From NCBI RefSeq assembly GCF_005049235.1, contig NZ_SUMD01000010.1, positions 62,001 through 126,000 of the forward strand: 64,000 nt of DNA. The letters are read 5' to 3'. This document shows positions 18,823 through 26,672 of this stretch, in pieces (the first letter of the stretch is position 1; each line of letters opens with the position of its first letter). A model generated the notes under the pieces. It was not told where the DNA came from and ran no database searches. It was given only the letters and a program-made list of their open reading frames with translations. This DNA comes from Rhodococcus oryzae. Lineage in GTDB: Bacteria; Actinomycetota; Actinomycetes; Mycobacteriales; Mycobacteriaceae. Made by a program: the position numbers and the translations under genes.

Positions 18823-20205
18823 TCAGGTGGAGCCAGGCCGCAGATAAACCTGCCTGCCCATCGCCCACGTCTGCTCGATCGCGCGGTCATCGCCCGCCAC
18901 CATCAGGCCGAACAGCAGGTCCGCCGCCTGCTCGAGTGTTGCCGGCGTGCCGTTCTGGGCGATCAGGGACTGCCGCCAGCGCAGCGCCTGCGGCCCGCCA
19001 TTGCAGTCGAGCACGACGAAGTCGGCTTCCTTCCCGGGGGCGAAGTTACCGACCAGATCGTCTATATAGAGTCCTTCGGCGCCGCCGAGCGTGATCGACC
19101 AGAAGCCGCGATAGGCCGAGAGCTTGTTGCGCTCGGCCTCGGCAGGATCGTCAAGCATGCCGTTGTTCATCATTCCGACTTTGTAGGCCTCATCCAGCAC
19201 GTTGAGCATGGACAGGCGGTTGCCGCCGCCGACGTCGCTGCCGAACGACAGCCTGACGCGGTGCGCCGGGTCGGTGGCGCGGCCGAGGCGGAACAGGCCG
19301 CTGCCGAGGAACAGATTTGAGCACGGGCAGAAGGTGATCGCCCCGCCGCCGGCCGAGAGGCGGTCGAACTCGTCGTCGGACAGCCACACGCCGTGGCCAC
19401 CCGAGAACTTCGGCCCGACAAGCCCATACTTCTCGTAGACCGCGACGTAGTCGGCGCTGTCCGGATACAGCTCGCGCATGTCCTCGCATTCACCGGTCGT
19501 CTCCGCCAGGTGCGTGTTGACCCAGCAGTCCGGATGCTCGCGCTTCAGGCGCTCAGCGGCGGCCATCGTGTCGGGCGTGCAGACGTGCGCGTTGCGCGGC
19601 GTGATCGCGTACAGACCGCGGCCTTGCCGGTGGTAGCGCTCGATCAACCGCTTGCTGTCGCGATAGAAGTTCTCGGCGCTGAGGGAATAGCCATCCGGCG
19701 CCAGGCGATCGATGCCGGTCAGGCCGGCGATCAGCCGCATGTTGCGCCGCGCGGCCTCGTCGAACAGTTCCTCGGTCGCGGCCGAGGCGGTGGTGGTGAA
19801 GGCCTGGCAGGTGGTCGTGCCCGAGGCCACCAAGCTGTCGAAGAAGCGCCCCGCCGCCTCACGCGCGTAGGCGCGGTCGGAGAACTTGATCTCCTCCGGG
19901 AACACCCACTTCTCCAGCCACGGCAGCAGATGCTCACCGAACGCGCCGATGACCCGGGTCTGCGGAAAATGCACGTGGCCATCGATGAAGCCGGGTAACA
20001 CCAGCCGGTCGCTGATGGTCGTGACGGCCAGCCCTGCGTGCCGCGCGGCGACCTCGTCATGCGCGCCGAAGTCGATGATCCGGCCGTCCTCGACGACCAG
20101 CAGACCATCCGCGTGGAAGCGCGCTGCTTCACTTTCCCGTCCGACATGCCGCCACGGATCGTCGATGAAGTCGAGGAACGAGGCCCGGATGCCGAACTCG
20201 GTCAC
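18823..20205 (-). CDS. guaD: Guanine deaminase
   Basis: A 460-residue amidohydrolase: PGFIDGHVHFPQT (first metal His pair) near 70, NTHLAETTGE near 233, GHGVWLSDDEF near 270 and FGSDVGGG near 325 (metal Asp). It deaminates guanine to xanthine. ATG at 20205. The predicted protein and its base composition look more like proteobacterial GuaD than neighbouring genes: slightly lower GC and more GAT/AAG/CAT codons, judged by eye. Downstream nagB is 58 nt away on the same strand. A nearby BenE-type transporter is not obviously related. Confidence 0.93.
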   Translation of the reverse strand: MTEFGIRASFLDFIDDPWRHVGRESEAARFHADGLLVVEDGRIIDFGAHDEVAARHAGLAVTTISDRLVLPGFIDGHVHFPQTRVIGAFGEHLLPWLEKWVFPEEIKFSDRAYAREAAGRFFDSLVASGTTTCQAFTTTASAATEELFDEAARRNMRLIAGLTGIDRLAPDGYSLSAENFYRDSKRLIERYHRQGRGLYAITPRNAHVCTPDTMAAAERLKREHPDCWVNTHLAETTGECEDMRELYPDSADYVAVYEKYGLVGPKFSGGHGVWLSDDEFDRLSAGGGAITFCPCSNLFLGSGLFRLGRATDPAHRVRLSFGSDVGGGNRLSMLNVLDEAYKVGMMNNGMLDDPAEAERNKLSAYRGFWSITLGGAEGLYIDDLVGNFAPGKEADFVVLDCNGGPQALRWRQSLIAQNGTPATLEQAADLLFGLMVAGDDRAIEQTWAMGRQVYLRPGST

Positions 20206-20363
20206 CGCGCAACCGTGTCATCGCGTGTCGCACCAGTCAATGGTGCGGGGCACGGCAAGCGACACGCACGGATACCGGCCCCAATCGAACGGAGCCCGGA
20301 TGTCGCTACGGTTGTTCGCGCGCCGCCGTGGCGCGGGACCATCATCGACCTAGGAGTCAACAC

Positions 20364-20621
20364 ATGCTTGGACTCGGCATCATCGGCTGGATCATCATCG
20401 GCGGGCTCGCCGGCTGGATCGGCAGCAAGATGATGGGCACCTCCGAGCAGCAGGGCATCCTGCTCAACATCGTGGTCGGCGTCGTCGGCGGCCTGCTCGG
20501 GGGCTTCCTGCTCAACCTCGTCGGCGTCGACGTCAAGGGCGGCGGGCTGATCTTCAGCTTCTTCACCTGCCTGCTCGGCTCGGTCATCCTGCTGTTCGTG
20601 GTCAAGAAGGTCCGCACCTAG
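20364..20621 (+). CDS. GlsB/YeaQ/YmgE family stress-associated membrane protein
   Basis: An 85-residue membrane protein with three hydrophobic helices separated by glycine-rich turns (IIGGLAGWIGSKMMG, VVGGLLGGFLLN), the hallmark of the transglycosylase-associated/GlsB family linked with stress responses. ATG at 20364 has AGGAG seven nt upstream; the frame extends upstream to 20328 without homology. Function at molecular level is unknown for the family. The palindromic repeat copy 2 follows its stop by 13 nt. Confidence 0.88.
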   Translation: MLGLGIIGWIIIGGLAGWIGSKMMGTSEQQGILLNIVVGVVGGLLGGFLLNLVGVDVKGGGLIFSFFTCLLGSVILLFVVKKVRT

Positions 20622-20634
20622 CCGCCCGCCGCGT

Positions 20635-20691
20635 CGAGTGTGCAGTTGTCGGGGCAAACGCCCAGGTAGCGCGACGGCAGCTGCACACTCG
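20635..20691. repeat. Intergenic palindromic repeat, copy 2
   Basis: Arms at 20635-20648 (CGAGTGTGCAGTTG) and 20678-20691 (CAGCTGCACACTCG) pair over 14 positions with one T-G wobble around a loop of exactly 29 bases. 23 of the 29 loop bases match copy 1 (14907-14935). It starts 13 nt after the GlsB-like stop codon. Confidence 0.8.
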
Positions 20692-20700
20692 GCGGGGGCG

Positions 20701-20732
20701 CCGCGACCGACCGCGACCGACCGCGATCGCGG
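20701..20732. repeat. Short tandem repeat and palindrome before the BenE gene
   Basis: CCGCGACCGA occurs twice in tandem (20701-20720) followed by the perfect palindrome CCGCGATCGCGG (20721-20732), 11 nt before the permease ATG. It could be regulatory or simple slippage. Confidence 0.5.
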
Positions 20733-20742
20733 CTGCGGCAAG

Positions 20743-21993
20743 ATGGCGGTCGTGTCACGAACCCTCGAGCCCGATCCGACGGGAGCCGAACAGACGGAGC
20801 CCGCGGTCGCGCGCGAACCGGGCCTCTCGCACCCGATCAGCGCAGGCGTGGTCACCGCCCTCGTCGGCTTCACCAGCTCCTTCGCCGTGGTCCTCACCGG
20901 CCTGCGCGCGGTCGGCGCGAGCCCAACCGAGGCGGCGTCCGGCCTGATGGCGCTGTGCGTCACCCAGGCGATCGGCATGCTCTGGCTCTCCCGGCACTAC
21001 CGGATACCGATCACCCTGGCCTGGTCCACCCCCGGCGCCGCGCTGCTGGCCGGAACCGGACTGGTGGTCGGCGGCTGGCCCGCGGCGGTGGGCGCCTTCA
21101 TCGTCGTCGGCCTCGCGGTCACCCTCACCGGCCTGTGGCCGCGGCTCGGCCGGCTGATCGCGGCGATCCCCACCCCGCTCGCCCAGGCCATGCTCGCGGG
21201 GGTCCTGCTCCCGCTCTGCCTCGCCCCGGTCACCGCCTTCCGCGACTCCCCCGCCGCGGTCGCCCCTGTCGTCCTCGTCTGGCTGATCCTGCTGCGGTTC
21301 TCCCGACGCTGGGCCGTGCCCGCGGCCTTCGCCGCGGCCGCGGTGGTGATCGGCATCAGCATCGCGTTCGGCGACGGCTCCCTGGATACCTCCGCGCTGG
21401 CACCGACCCTCGACCTCACCGCCCCGCACTGGACGTGGCAGGCGCTGGTCGGCATCGCGATCCCGCTGTACATCGTGACGATGGCCTCGCAAAACATCCC
21501 CGGAACCGCGGTGATGTCGTCCTTCGGGTACCGGGTGCCGTGGAAGTCGGCGATGACCGTCACCGGCATCGGCACTGTGATCGGCGCACCCGCGGGCGGC
21601 CACGCGATCAACCTCGCCGCCATCAGCGCCGCCCTGGCCGCCGCGCCCTCCGCGCACCCGGACCCGAAACGGCGCTGGGTGGCCGCCTTCACCGCGGGCT
21701 GCTCCTACCTGGTGCTGGCGCTGTGCTCGGCGGCGCTCGCGGCGCTGGTCGTCGCCGCACCGCAGGGCGTCGTCGAGGCCGTCGCGGGCCTGGCGCTGCT
21801 CGCGACGCTGGGCGCCTCGCTAGCGGCGGCGGTGGCCGACGAAGCCGACCGGGAGGCGGCCGTGCTCACCTTCCTGATCGCGGCGTCGGGGGTCGACATC
21901 CTCGGCATCGGGTCGGCCTTCTGGGCCCTCGTCGCCGGGCTGGTCTTCCGGCTGGTGGTGCGCGGCGTCAGGCCCCGGACGCGAACTCCTTGA
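20743..21993 (+). CDS. BenE-family (benzoate/H+ symporter-like) transporter
   Basis: A 416-residue polytopic membrane protein with about 12 hydrophobic helices. Family blocks are present: SQNIPGTAVMSSFGY near 250, PAGGHAINLAAISAA near 290, and a conserved N-terminal SAGVVTALVGFTSSFAV. Benzoate or another aromatic acid is the expected proton-coupled substrate, but no aromatic-degradation gene is adjacent. ATG at 20743 chosen; GTG at 20752 is possible. Its last 26 bases overlap the end of the convergent hydrolase gene. Confidence 0.88.
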   Translation: MAVVSRTLEPDPTGAEQTEPAVAREPGLSHPISAGVVTALVGFTSSFAVVLTGLRAVGASPTEAASGLMALCVTQAIGMLWLSRHYRIPITLAWSTPGAALLAGTGLVVGGWPAAVGAFIVVGLAVTLTGLWPRLGRLIAAIPTPLAQAMLAGVLLPLCLAPVTAFRDSPAAVAPVVLVWLILLRFSRRWAVPAAFAAAAVVIGISIAFGDGSLDTSALAPTLDLTAPHWTWQALVGIAIPLYIVTMASQNIPGTAVMSSFGYRVPWKSAMTVTGIGTVIGAPAGGHAINLAAISAALAAAPSAHPDPKRRWVAAFTAGCSYLVLALCSAALAALVVAAPQGVVEAVAGLALLATLGASLAAAVADEADREAAVLTFLIAASGVDILGIGSAFWALVAGLVFRLVVRGVRPRTRTP

Positions 21994-22654
21994 GGATCTG
22001 ACCGAACGATGCCGGATCCTGCAGCATCGGCAGGTGGCCAGTGGCCATCTCGCGCCGCCACCGGGCTCCAAGCTCGTCGGCGTACCGGCCCTGGAGAGCC
22101 GCCGGGAACTCCTTGTCCGCCGCCGTCACCACGTAGCCGGTACGCGCGGGCAGGGTCCGCGCCGAGACGCGATCCCGGTAGAGGCGCTGCGATTCCGGCG
22201 CGAAGTCCGCGACGATCCGCGCGATGTCGTCCTCGCCGAGACCGGCGCACAGGCCCGAGCGGATCGCCTTCTCCGGCGGCCTGGTGCCCGCGAGCCGCAT
22301 GATCGGCCCGACGATGTACCGCTGCGGCGCGGGCAGCGCGCCCAGGAACGAGCTGCCCGCCGACGGCACCGAGGCCGCGACGGCGAGCAGCCCGCCGACG
22401 CGCTCGGGGGCGACGGCCGCGACCTCGCTCGCCACCACCCCGCCGATCGAATGCGCCACCACGGTGAACTCACCTTCGGGCGCCTGCGCCAGCACCGCGT
22501 CCGCGTAGTCCCGCAGCGTCGCGTCCGCACGCTTCGGGTAGGACACGACGACCGAGTCGACGGGCAATGAGGCCCGCACCTCGTCCCAGATCCAGGCCGG
22601 AAGCCCTGCGCCGCTGAGGAAAACGATCGGTGTCGACTTCGGTTCGGTGTTCAT
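21968..22654 (-). CDS. Alpha/beta-hydrolase
   Basis: A 228-residue soluble hydrolase: FLSGAGLPAWIWDEV (oxyanion segment) near 13 and nucleophile elbow AHSIGG near 78, with a C-terminal GHLPML supplying the His. No signal peptide. Substrate unknown. The ATG at 22654 follows AAGGAG with good spacing; the open frame upstream is promoter. It is divergent from a small HTH regulator 83 nt away and overlaps the convergent transporter by 26 bases, so antisense interference is possible. Confidence 0.85.
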   Translation of the reverse strand: MNTEPKSTPIVFLSGAGLPAWIWDEVRASLPVDSVVVSYPKRADATLRDYADAVLAQAPEGEFTVVAHSIGGVVASEVAAVAPERVGGLLAVAASVPSAGSSFLGALPAPQRYIVGPIMRLAGTRPPEKAIRSGLCAGLGEDDIARIVADFAPESQRLYRDRVSARTLPARTGYVVTAADKEFPAALQGRYADELGARWRREMATGHLPMLQDPASFGQILKEFASGA

Positions 22655-22700
22655 GCGCTCTCCTTGAATGTGAGGGTGAACGCAACAGTAGACAGAGAGC

Positions 22701-22718
22701 CCGACAAGCAAATGTCGG
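22701..22718. promoter_or_regulatory. Candidate operator between divergent hydrolase and HTH regulator
   Basis: CCGACA and TGTCGG form a perfect 6-base inverted repeat around AGCAAA in the 83-nt divergent promoter region. The position suits autoregulation and control of the hydrolase by the HTH protein. Confidence 0.5.
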
Positions 22719-22737
22719 CTTCTATAACCTTGTCGCC

Positions 22738-23145
22738 ATGGCCTTCTCGAAGTCCACCGACCCGCACCTGACGCTACGGCGCATCGAACGCCAGCACGCG
22801 GTGATCGAGTGCCTGCGCGCCCGGTCGCCGGAGTTCACGACGGCCCGCGCGCTGGCCGACACCGTGCGCGTCACCCCGCGAACCGTCGAGCGCGACATCG
22901 CCCGCATGCGCGAGGCAGGCATCCCGATCGAGGTCCGCAACGGGCCAGGCGGCGGGTACGCGATCGATGCCAGGCGCCACGTCGACCCGATCACCCTCAC
23001 CCCCGGCGAGGCCGCGGCCCTCATCGTCTCGCTGGTCGCACTGGGGCCAACCGCCACCGACGCCGCCGGCTCGGCGATGACCAAGCTCGTCGATTCGCTG
23101 ATCCACCCGGCGCAGCGACCGAGGCATCCGTCCCGATACGACTGA
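22738..23145 (+). CDS. Small HTH transcriptional regulator (YafY/DeoR-type DNA-binding domain without effector domain)
   Basis: A 135-residue protein whose first 75 residues are an HTH_11/DeoR-type winged helix (RRIERQHAVIECLRARSP, ALADTVRVTPRTVERDIARM, GGGYAID). Full WYL-type regulators of this kind are about 320 residues. This one stops soon after ITLTPGEAAALI, the start of the region leading to the WYL domain, and ends with a short helical tail. So it is either a natural mini-regulator or a truncated gene. Divergent from the hydrolase, over an inverted-repeat operator. Confidence 0.8.
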   Translation: MAFSKSTDPHLTLRRIERQHAVIECLRARSPEFTTARALADTVRVTPRTVERDIARMREAGIPIEVRNGPGGGYAIDARRHVDPITLTPGEAAALIVSLVALGPTATDAAGSAMTKLVDSLIHPAQRPRHPSRYD

Positions 23146-23160
23146 TCTAAGGTCGCCACC

Positions 23161-23613
23161 ATGACTTCCGCCCAATCCGAGCCCACCGCCGCCGACTACC
23201 CCGTGCTGTGGCCGGTACCCACCCGCTGGGCGGACAACGACCACTACGGCCACGTCAACAACGTCACCTACTACTCGTACTTCGACACCGCGGTGAACGG
23301 CTGGCTGATGTCGACGGTCGGCGTCGACATCCGCGACCTGCCCGCGATCGGCGTCGTCGCCGAGACCTCGTGCAGGTATCACAGCGAGCTGAGCTTCCCG
23401 GACCAGCTGCAGGTCGGCCTGTCGGTGGCCCGGCTCGGCGCGCGCAGCATCGTATACGCGCTCGCGATCTTCCGGGTCGGCGAGCGCGGCGCGCTCGATC
23501 TCGCCGCCACGGGACGCTTCGTGCACGTCTACATCGACGCGCAGACCCGGAAACCGGTGGCGATTCCCGAGGAGATCCGCGACGCGGTGAGCCAGTTGAC
23601 CCCGCCGTCCTGA
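23161..23613 (+). CDS. Acyl-CoA thioesterase (4-hydroxybenzoyl-CoA thioesterase hotdog family)
   Basis: A 150-residue single hotdog domain with RWADNDHYGHVNNVTYYSYF near 22, the Asp/His/Asn active-site segment of the YbgC/FadM-like 4HBT family. It hydrolyses an acyl-CoA of unknown chain type. It is 15 nt after the HTH gene and may be cotranscribed with it. ATG at 23161. Confidence 0.88.
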   Translation: MTSAQSEPTAADYPVLWPVPTRWADNDHYGHVNNVTYYSYFDTAVNGWLMSTVGVDIRDLPAIGVVAETSCRYHSELSFPDQLQVGLSVARLGARSIVYALAIFRVGERGALDLAATGRFVHVYIDAQTRKPVAIPEEIRDAVSQLTPPS

Positions 23614-23643
23614 GCCGGGAACTCCCTGCTCGGGGCCACACGC

Positions 23644-23850
23644 TCAGGCGGTCGGCGCCACCGCTCGTTGCAGCTGTTCGGCGAAGTCCATCTCGGACAG
23701 GGCCTCGGGATCCGTGCCCGTCGCGCGCAGATCCTGCACGTCCCGGCCGGCGAGCACCGCCATCAGCAGCGCCGCCTTGTTGGGGAAATGATGCAGCAAC
23801 CCGGGGTGGGAGATCCCGGCCTCGGCCGGGGTATTCGCCAGGGAACTGCC
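23644..23850 (-). pseudogene. Truncated TetR-family regulator remnant
   Basis: On the minus strand, residues matching a TetR HTH can be read (AEAGISHPGLLHHFPNKAAL followed by LMAVLAGRDVQDLRATGTD). The frame stops after only about 65 more-or-less homologous residues, so the ligand-binding domain is missing. Upstream, the first helix of the HTH is gone and the frame runs straight into a terminator hairpin at 23860-23892. Both ends are therefore lost. It probably once controlled a neighbouring acyl-CoA gene. Confidence 0.7.
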
Positions 23851-23859
23851 CCGAAACGC

Positions 23860-23892
23860 CGAACGCCCCGCTCTCGGGAAGCGGGGCATTCG
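23860..23892. terminator. Hairpin terminator after the 32-residue micro-gene
   Basis: CGAA-C-GCCCCGCT pairs with AGCGGGGC-A-TTCG around CTCGGGA: an eight-base GC stem extended by four more pairs after one mismatch. Read on the minus strand it lies 15 nt past the micro-gene stop and is followed by GGCGTTTCGG. Confidence 0.65.
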
Positions 23893-23907
23893 ATCAGGTC
23901 CGAGTTG

Positions 23908-24006
23908 TCACGTCGTGGTCGTGGTCGAGGGCTTCGACGAGCCCGACGTCAGACCGCCCGTGAGGCCGCCGAGAAGTGAGATCAGCTGGCTCAGAATGTT
24001 GTCCAT
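23908..24006 (-). CDS. Putative 32-residue micro-protein, amphipathic
   Basis: A short reading frame: MDNILSQLISLLGGLTGGL, then TSGSSKPSTTTTT. The first 19 residues would form a leucine/isoleucine-rich amphipathic helix and the tail is a Ser/Thr linker. Signs that it is real: GAAGGGA five to six bases before the ATG, own terminator hairpin 15 nt after the stop, and an isolated position in an otherwise unexplained gap. It resembles membrane-active or toxin/modulin-like peptides in general character only; I know no family for it. A leader peptide is an alternative. Confidence 0.5.
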   Translation of the reverse strand: MDNILSQLISLLGGLTGGLTSGSSKPSTTTTT

Positions 24007-24140
24007 GTTGTTCCCTTCAGTGTGATTCCTGTCACCGTGTTCCGGCTCACAAAGAAGTGTGCACGCCGATCCCCCATCCGTCTAGCGGATTGATGGTTTC
24101 TTTTACAAGATTCTTTTGGTCACGATTTGCATACGATTGG

Positions 24141-25172
24141 CTACCGGAGGCCGGCCTTGCGCGCGATCTCCGTCGCCTGGGCCACGATGTCGTCGATCAA
24201 CTTGGCCGACGGTGCCCCCACTGCGGCCGTGTTCCGTGGATCCTCCATCGTCCGCCGGAGCACCCCCTCGGCGATGATCGAGATCTTCCACAGGGCGAGC
24301 GCGTGCCAGAACCCGAGTGCGGCCGGATCCCTGCCGGTCTCCTGCATGTAGGCCTTCGTCAGCTCCTCCCTGGTCGGGAAGCCCTCCAGCGTCGACGCCG
24401 CGAAAGGACCGGGCACCTCGTCCTCCGCCTGCGCCCAATACGCCAGCAGCGCACCGACATCCGCGAGCGGATCACCGAGCGTGCACAGTTCCCAGTCCAC
24501 GACGGCGACCACCCGGCCGTCGTCGCGGGCGGTGATCACGTTGCTCAGGTGGAAGTCGCCGTGCACAAGGGTCAGCTCGGTCTGCGCGGGGATGGACCGG
24601 GTCAGCAGCGCCGCCAGCTCGTCGACCGCCGGGATGTCGCGGGTCTTCGACTTCTCCCACTGCCCCGACCAGCGCCTGAGCTGGCGCTCCGCGTAGGGCG
24701 AGTGGCTCGCGAGATCGTCGAGGCCGGACAGTTCGAGGTCGACGGCGTGAATGCTGGCCAACGCTTTCGGCATCGACAGCCCGGTGGCCCGTCGACGTTC
24801 CGGCGTCAGCTGCTTGGCCACCCCGATGCTGTCGATCACCACACCGTCGACGTAGTTCATCAGCATCAGCGGCGCGTCGGTGATCGCCGGATCCTCGGTC
24901 AGGCCCAGCACCTTCGGCACCGGCACCCCGGTCCCCTGCAGGGCCGACAGGATCCGGTACTCCCGGGCCACGTCATGCGCGGACGCCAACAGGTGCCCCA
25001 GCGGCGGCCTGCGCAACACCCACTGGCCACCCCCCGAGTCGGACACCAGGTAGGTCAGGTTCGACTGGCCGTTGCCGATCCGTTTGAACTCGAGCGGCGC
25101 GACGGCACCGACCCCCATGTCGGCGATCCAGTTCGACACCGCCTCTTCGTCGAGTCCTACGGCGTTGCTCAT
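24141..25172 (-). CDS. APH-family phosphotransferase (acyl-CoA-metabolism type)
   Basis: A 343-residue kinase-like fold of the aminoglycoside phosphotransferase/choline kinase family. GQSNLTYLV is the nucleotide loop near 35, LVHGDFHLSNV near 203 carries the catalytic Asp, and VVDWELCTLGDPLAD near 225 the metal-binding Asp. This subtype matches the kinase domain of ACAD10/ACAD11 and is usually encoded with an acyl-CoA dehydrogenase, as here: the FadE gene lies 40 nt upstream. It likely phosphorylates a 4-hydroxyacyl-CoA intermediate rather than an antibiotic. Confidence 0.88.
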   Translation of the reverse strand: MSNAVGLDEEAVSNWIADMGVGAVAPLEFKRIGNGQSNLTYLVSDSGGGQWVLRRPPLGHLLASAHDVAREYRILSALQGTGVPVPKVLGLTEDPAITDAPLMLMNYVDGVVIDSIGVAKQLTPERRRATGLSMPKALASIHAVDLELSGLDDLASHSPYAERQLRRWSGQWEKSKTRDIPAVDELAALLTRSIPAQTELTLVHGDFHLSNVITARDDGRVVAVVDWELCTLGDPLADVGALLAYWAQAEDEVPGPFAASTLEGFPTREELTKAYMQETGRDPAALGFWHALALWKISIIAEGVLRRTMEDPRNTAAVGAPSAKLIDDIVAQATEIARKAGLR

Positions 25173-25212
25173 CGGGTTCCCTTTCCTGTCACGGACTGTG
25201 GTGCGGTGTCTG

Positions 25213-26448
25213 TCATTTCGCGGCGGCGACGGCTTCTTCGGCTGCGAGCCGGTACGGCCGCAGCTCCTGGCGCGCGATGGTCATTTTGTGTACCTCGTCG
25301 GGGCCGTCGGCGAGCCGCAGGGCGCGCAGGTGCGCGTACATCATCGCCAGCGGGAAGTCGTCGGACACCCCGCCGCCGCCGTGCACCTGGATCGCGCGGT
25401 CGACGATCTTGAGCGCCATCTGCGGGGCGGCGACCTTGATGGCCGCGATCTCGGTGCGCGCCTCCTTGTTGCCGACCGTGTCCATCAGCCAGGCGGCCTT
25501 GAGGGTCAGCAGCCGGGCCATCTCGATCTCGATGCGCGCCTCGGCGATCCAGTCCTGGATGTTGGCGCGCGCGCTGAGCGGACGACCGAAGGTGACCCGG
25601 GTCGACGCCCGCAGGCACATCAGCTCCAGCGCCCGCTCCGCCATCCCGACCGCGCGCATGCAGTGGTGGATGCGCCCCGGTCCGAGCCGGGCCTGGCTGA
25701 TCATGAATCCCGCACCGGCACCGGCCAACACGTCGGCATCCGGGACCCGGACGTTCTCGAACAGCACCTCGGCGTGGCCCTCGCGGTCCTGGTAGCCGAA
25801 CACCGGCAGCCCGCGCACCACCGTGATCCCGGGGGCGTCGATCGGCACCACCATCATCGACTGCTGGCCGTAGACGGGCCCGGTGGGATCGGTCTTGCCC
25901 ATCACGATCAGCACCCGGCAGTTGGCGTGCAACGCATTCGAGGTCCACCACTTGCGACCGTTGAGCACCCAGTCGTCGCCGTCGCGGACCATGGTCATCT
26001 GGATGTTGGTCGCGTCCGAACTGGCGACGTCGGGCTCGGTCATGGCGAACGCGGAGCGGATGGTGCCCTCCAGCAACGGCCGCAGCCAGCGCTCTTTGTG
26101 CTCGTCGGTGCCGAAGAGCGTGAGCACCTCCATGTTCCCGGTGTCCGGGGCGGAGCAGTTGCACGCCTCGGACGCCAGGTGGCTCCGTCCCATGATCTCG
26201 GCCAGCGGCGCGTACTCCGAGTTGGTCAGCCCCGGCCCGTACCCGGGATGCGGGTGAAAGAGGTTCCACAACCCCCGCGACCGCGCCTCGACCTTGAGTT
26301 CCTCGATGATCGGCGGCTGGAAGTGCGGGTCCCCCGACTCGCGCATCTGCTGCTCGTACACCGCCTCGGCCGGGTAGATCCGCTCGTCCATGAAGGCCAG
26401 GAGCTTGTCGCGGTACTCCTGACAGCGTTCGGTGGGTGCGAAATCCAT
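25213..26448 (-). CDS. Acyl-CoA dehydrogenase (FadE, ACAD11-like)
   Basis: A 411-residue acyl-CoA dehydrogenase: [15 protein letters not shown] near 135, long C-terminal helical domain with [16 protein letters not shown] near 350 and [16 protein letters not shown] near 378. The absence of the common catalytic Glu before GG..E, together with its pairing with an APH-type kinase, points to the ACAD10/11 group that handles 4-hydroxy acids or bulky acyl-CoAs. ATG at 26448. It heads the minus-strand operon and is divergent from the P450 genes. Confidence 0.88.
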   Translation of the reverse strand: MDFAPTERCQEYRDKLLAFMDERIYPAEAVYEQQMRESGDPHFQPPIIEELKVEARSRGLWNLFHPHPGYGPGLTNSEYAPLAEIMGRSHLASEACNCSAPDTGNMEVLTLFGTDEHKERWLRPLLEGTIRSAFAMTEPDVASSDATNIQMTMVRDGDDWVLNGRKWWTSNALHANCRVLIVMGKTDPTGPVYGQQSMMVVPIDAPGITVVRGLPVFGYQDREGHAEVLFENVRVPDADVLAGAGAGFMISQARLGPGRIHHCMRAVGMAERALELMCLRASTRVTFGRPLSARANIQDWIAEARIEIEMARLLTLKAAWLMDTVGNKEARTEIAAIKVAAPQMALKIVDRAIQVHGGGGVSDDFPLAMMYAHLRALRLADGPDEVHKMTIARQELRPYRLAAEEAVAAAK

Positions 26449-26672
26449 CTGCTTCCCTCTCCCTGGATCAGCGTGCCCGTGACGGCCGCGACCGCGGCGG
26501 AATTACCCAAGCAGCGATGCTAGTTCGCGGATGCCGTTACCACCTGCGGACGCGGATATCGCCGCCGAGCCGCAACAAATCGGGGCCGATTCGATTTCGC
26601 CAGACCACGAAACGTGATCCGGCGCGAGCGCCGAGGGGCGACAAACACCCCCGAAGTGCGCGAGAATCAGTC

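Noticed and set aside
24088-24140. AT-rich stretch after the phosphotransferase gene
   Set aside because: Considered as a foreign insert or attachment site. It has no repeat or integrase; probably a 3' untranslated/promoter segment for the micro-gene.
24141-25172. Antibiotic-resistance aminoglycoside phosphotransferase
   Set aside because: The APH-type fold is present, but motif wording and pairing with an acyl-CoA dehydrogenase fit the ACAD10/11-type kinase of lipid metabolism.
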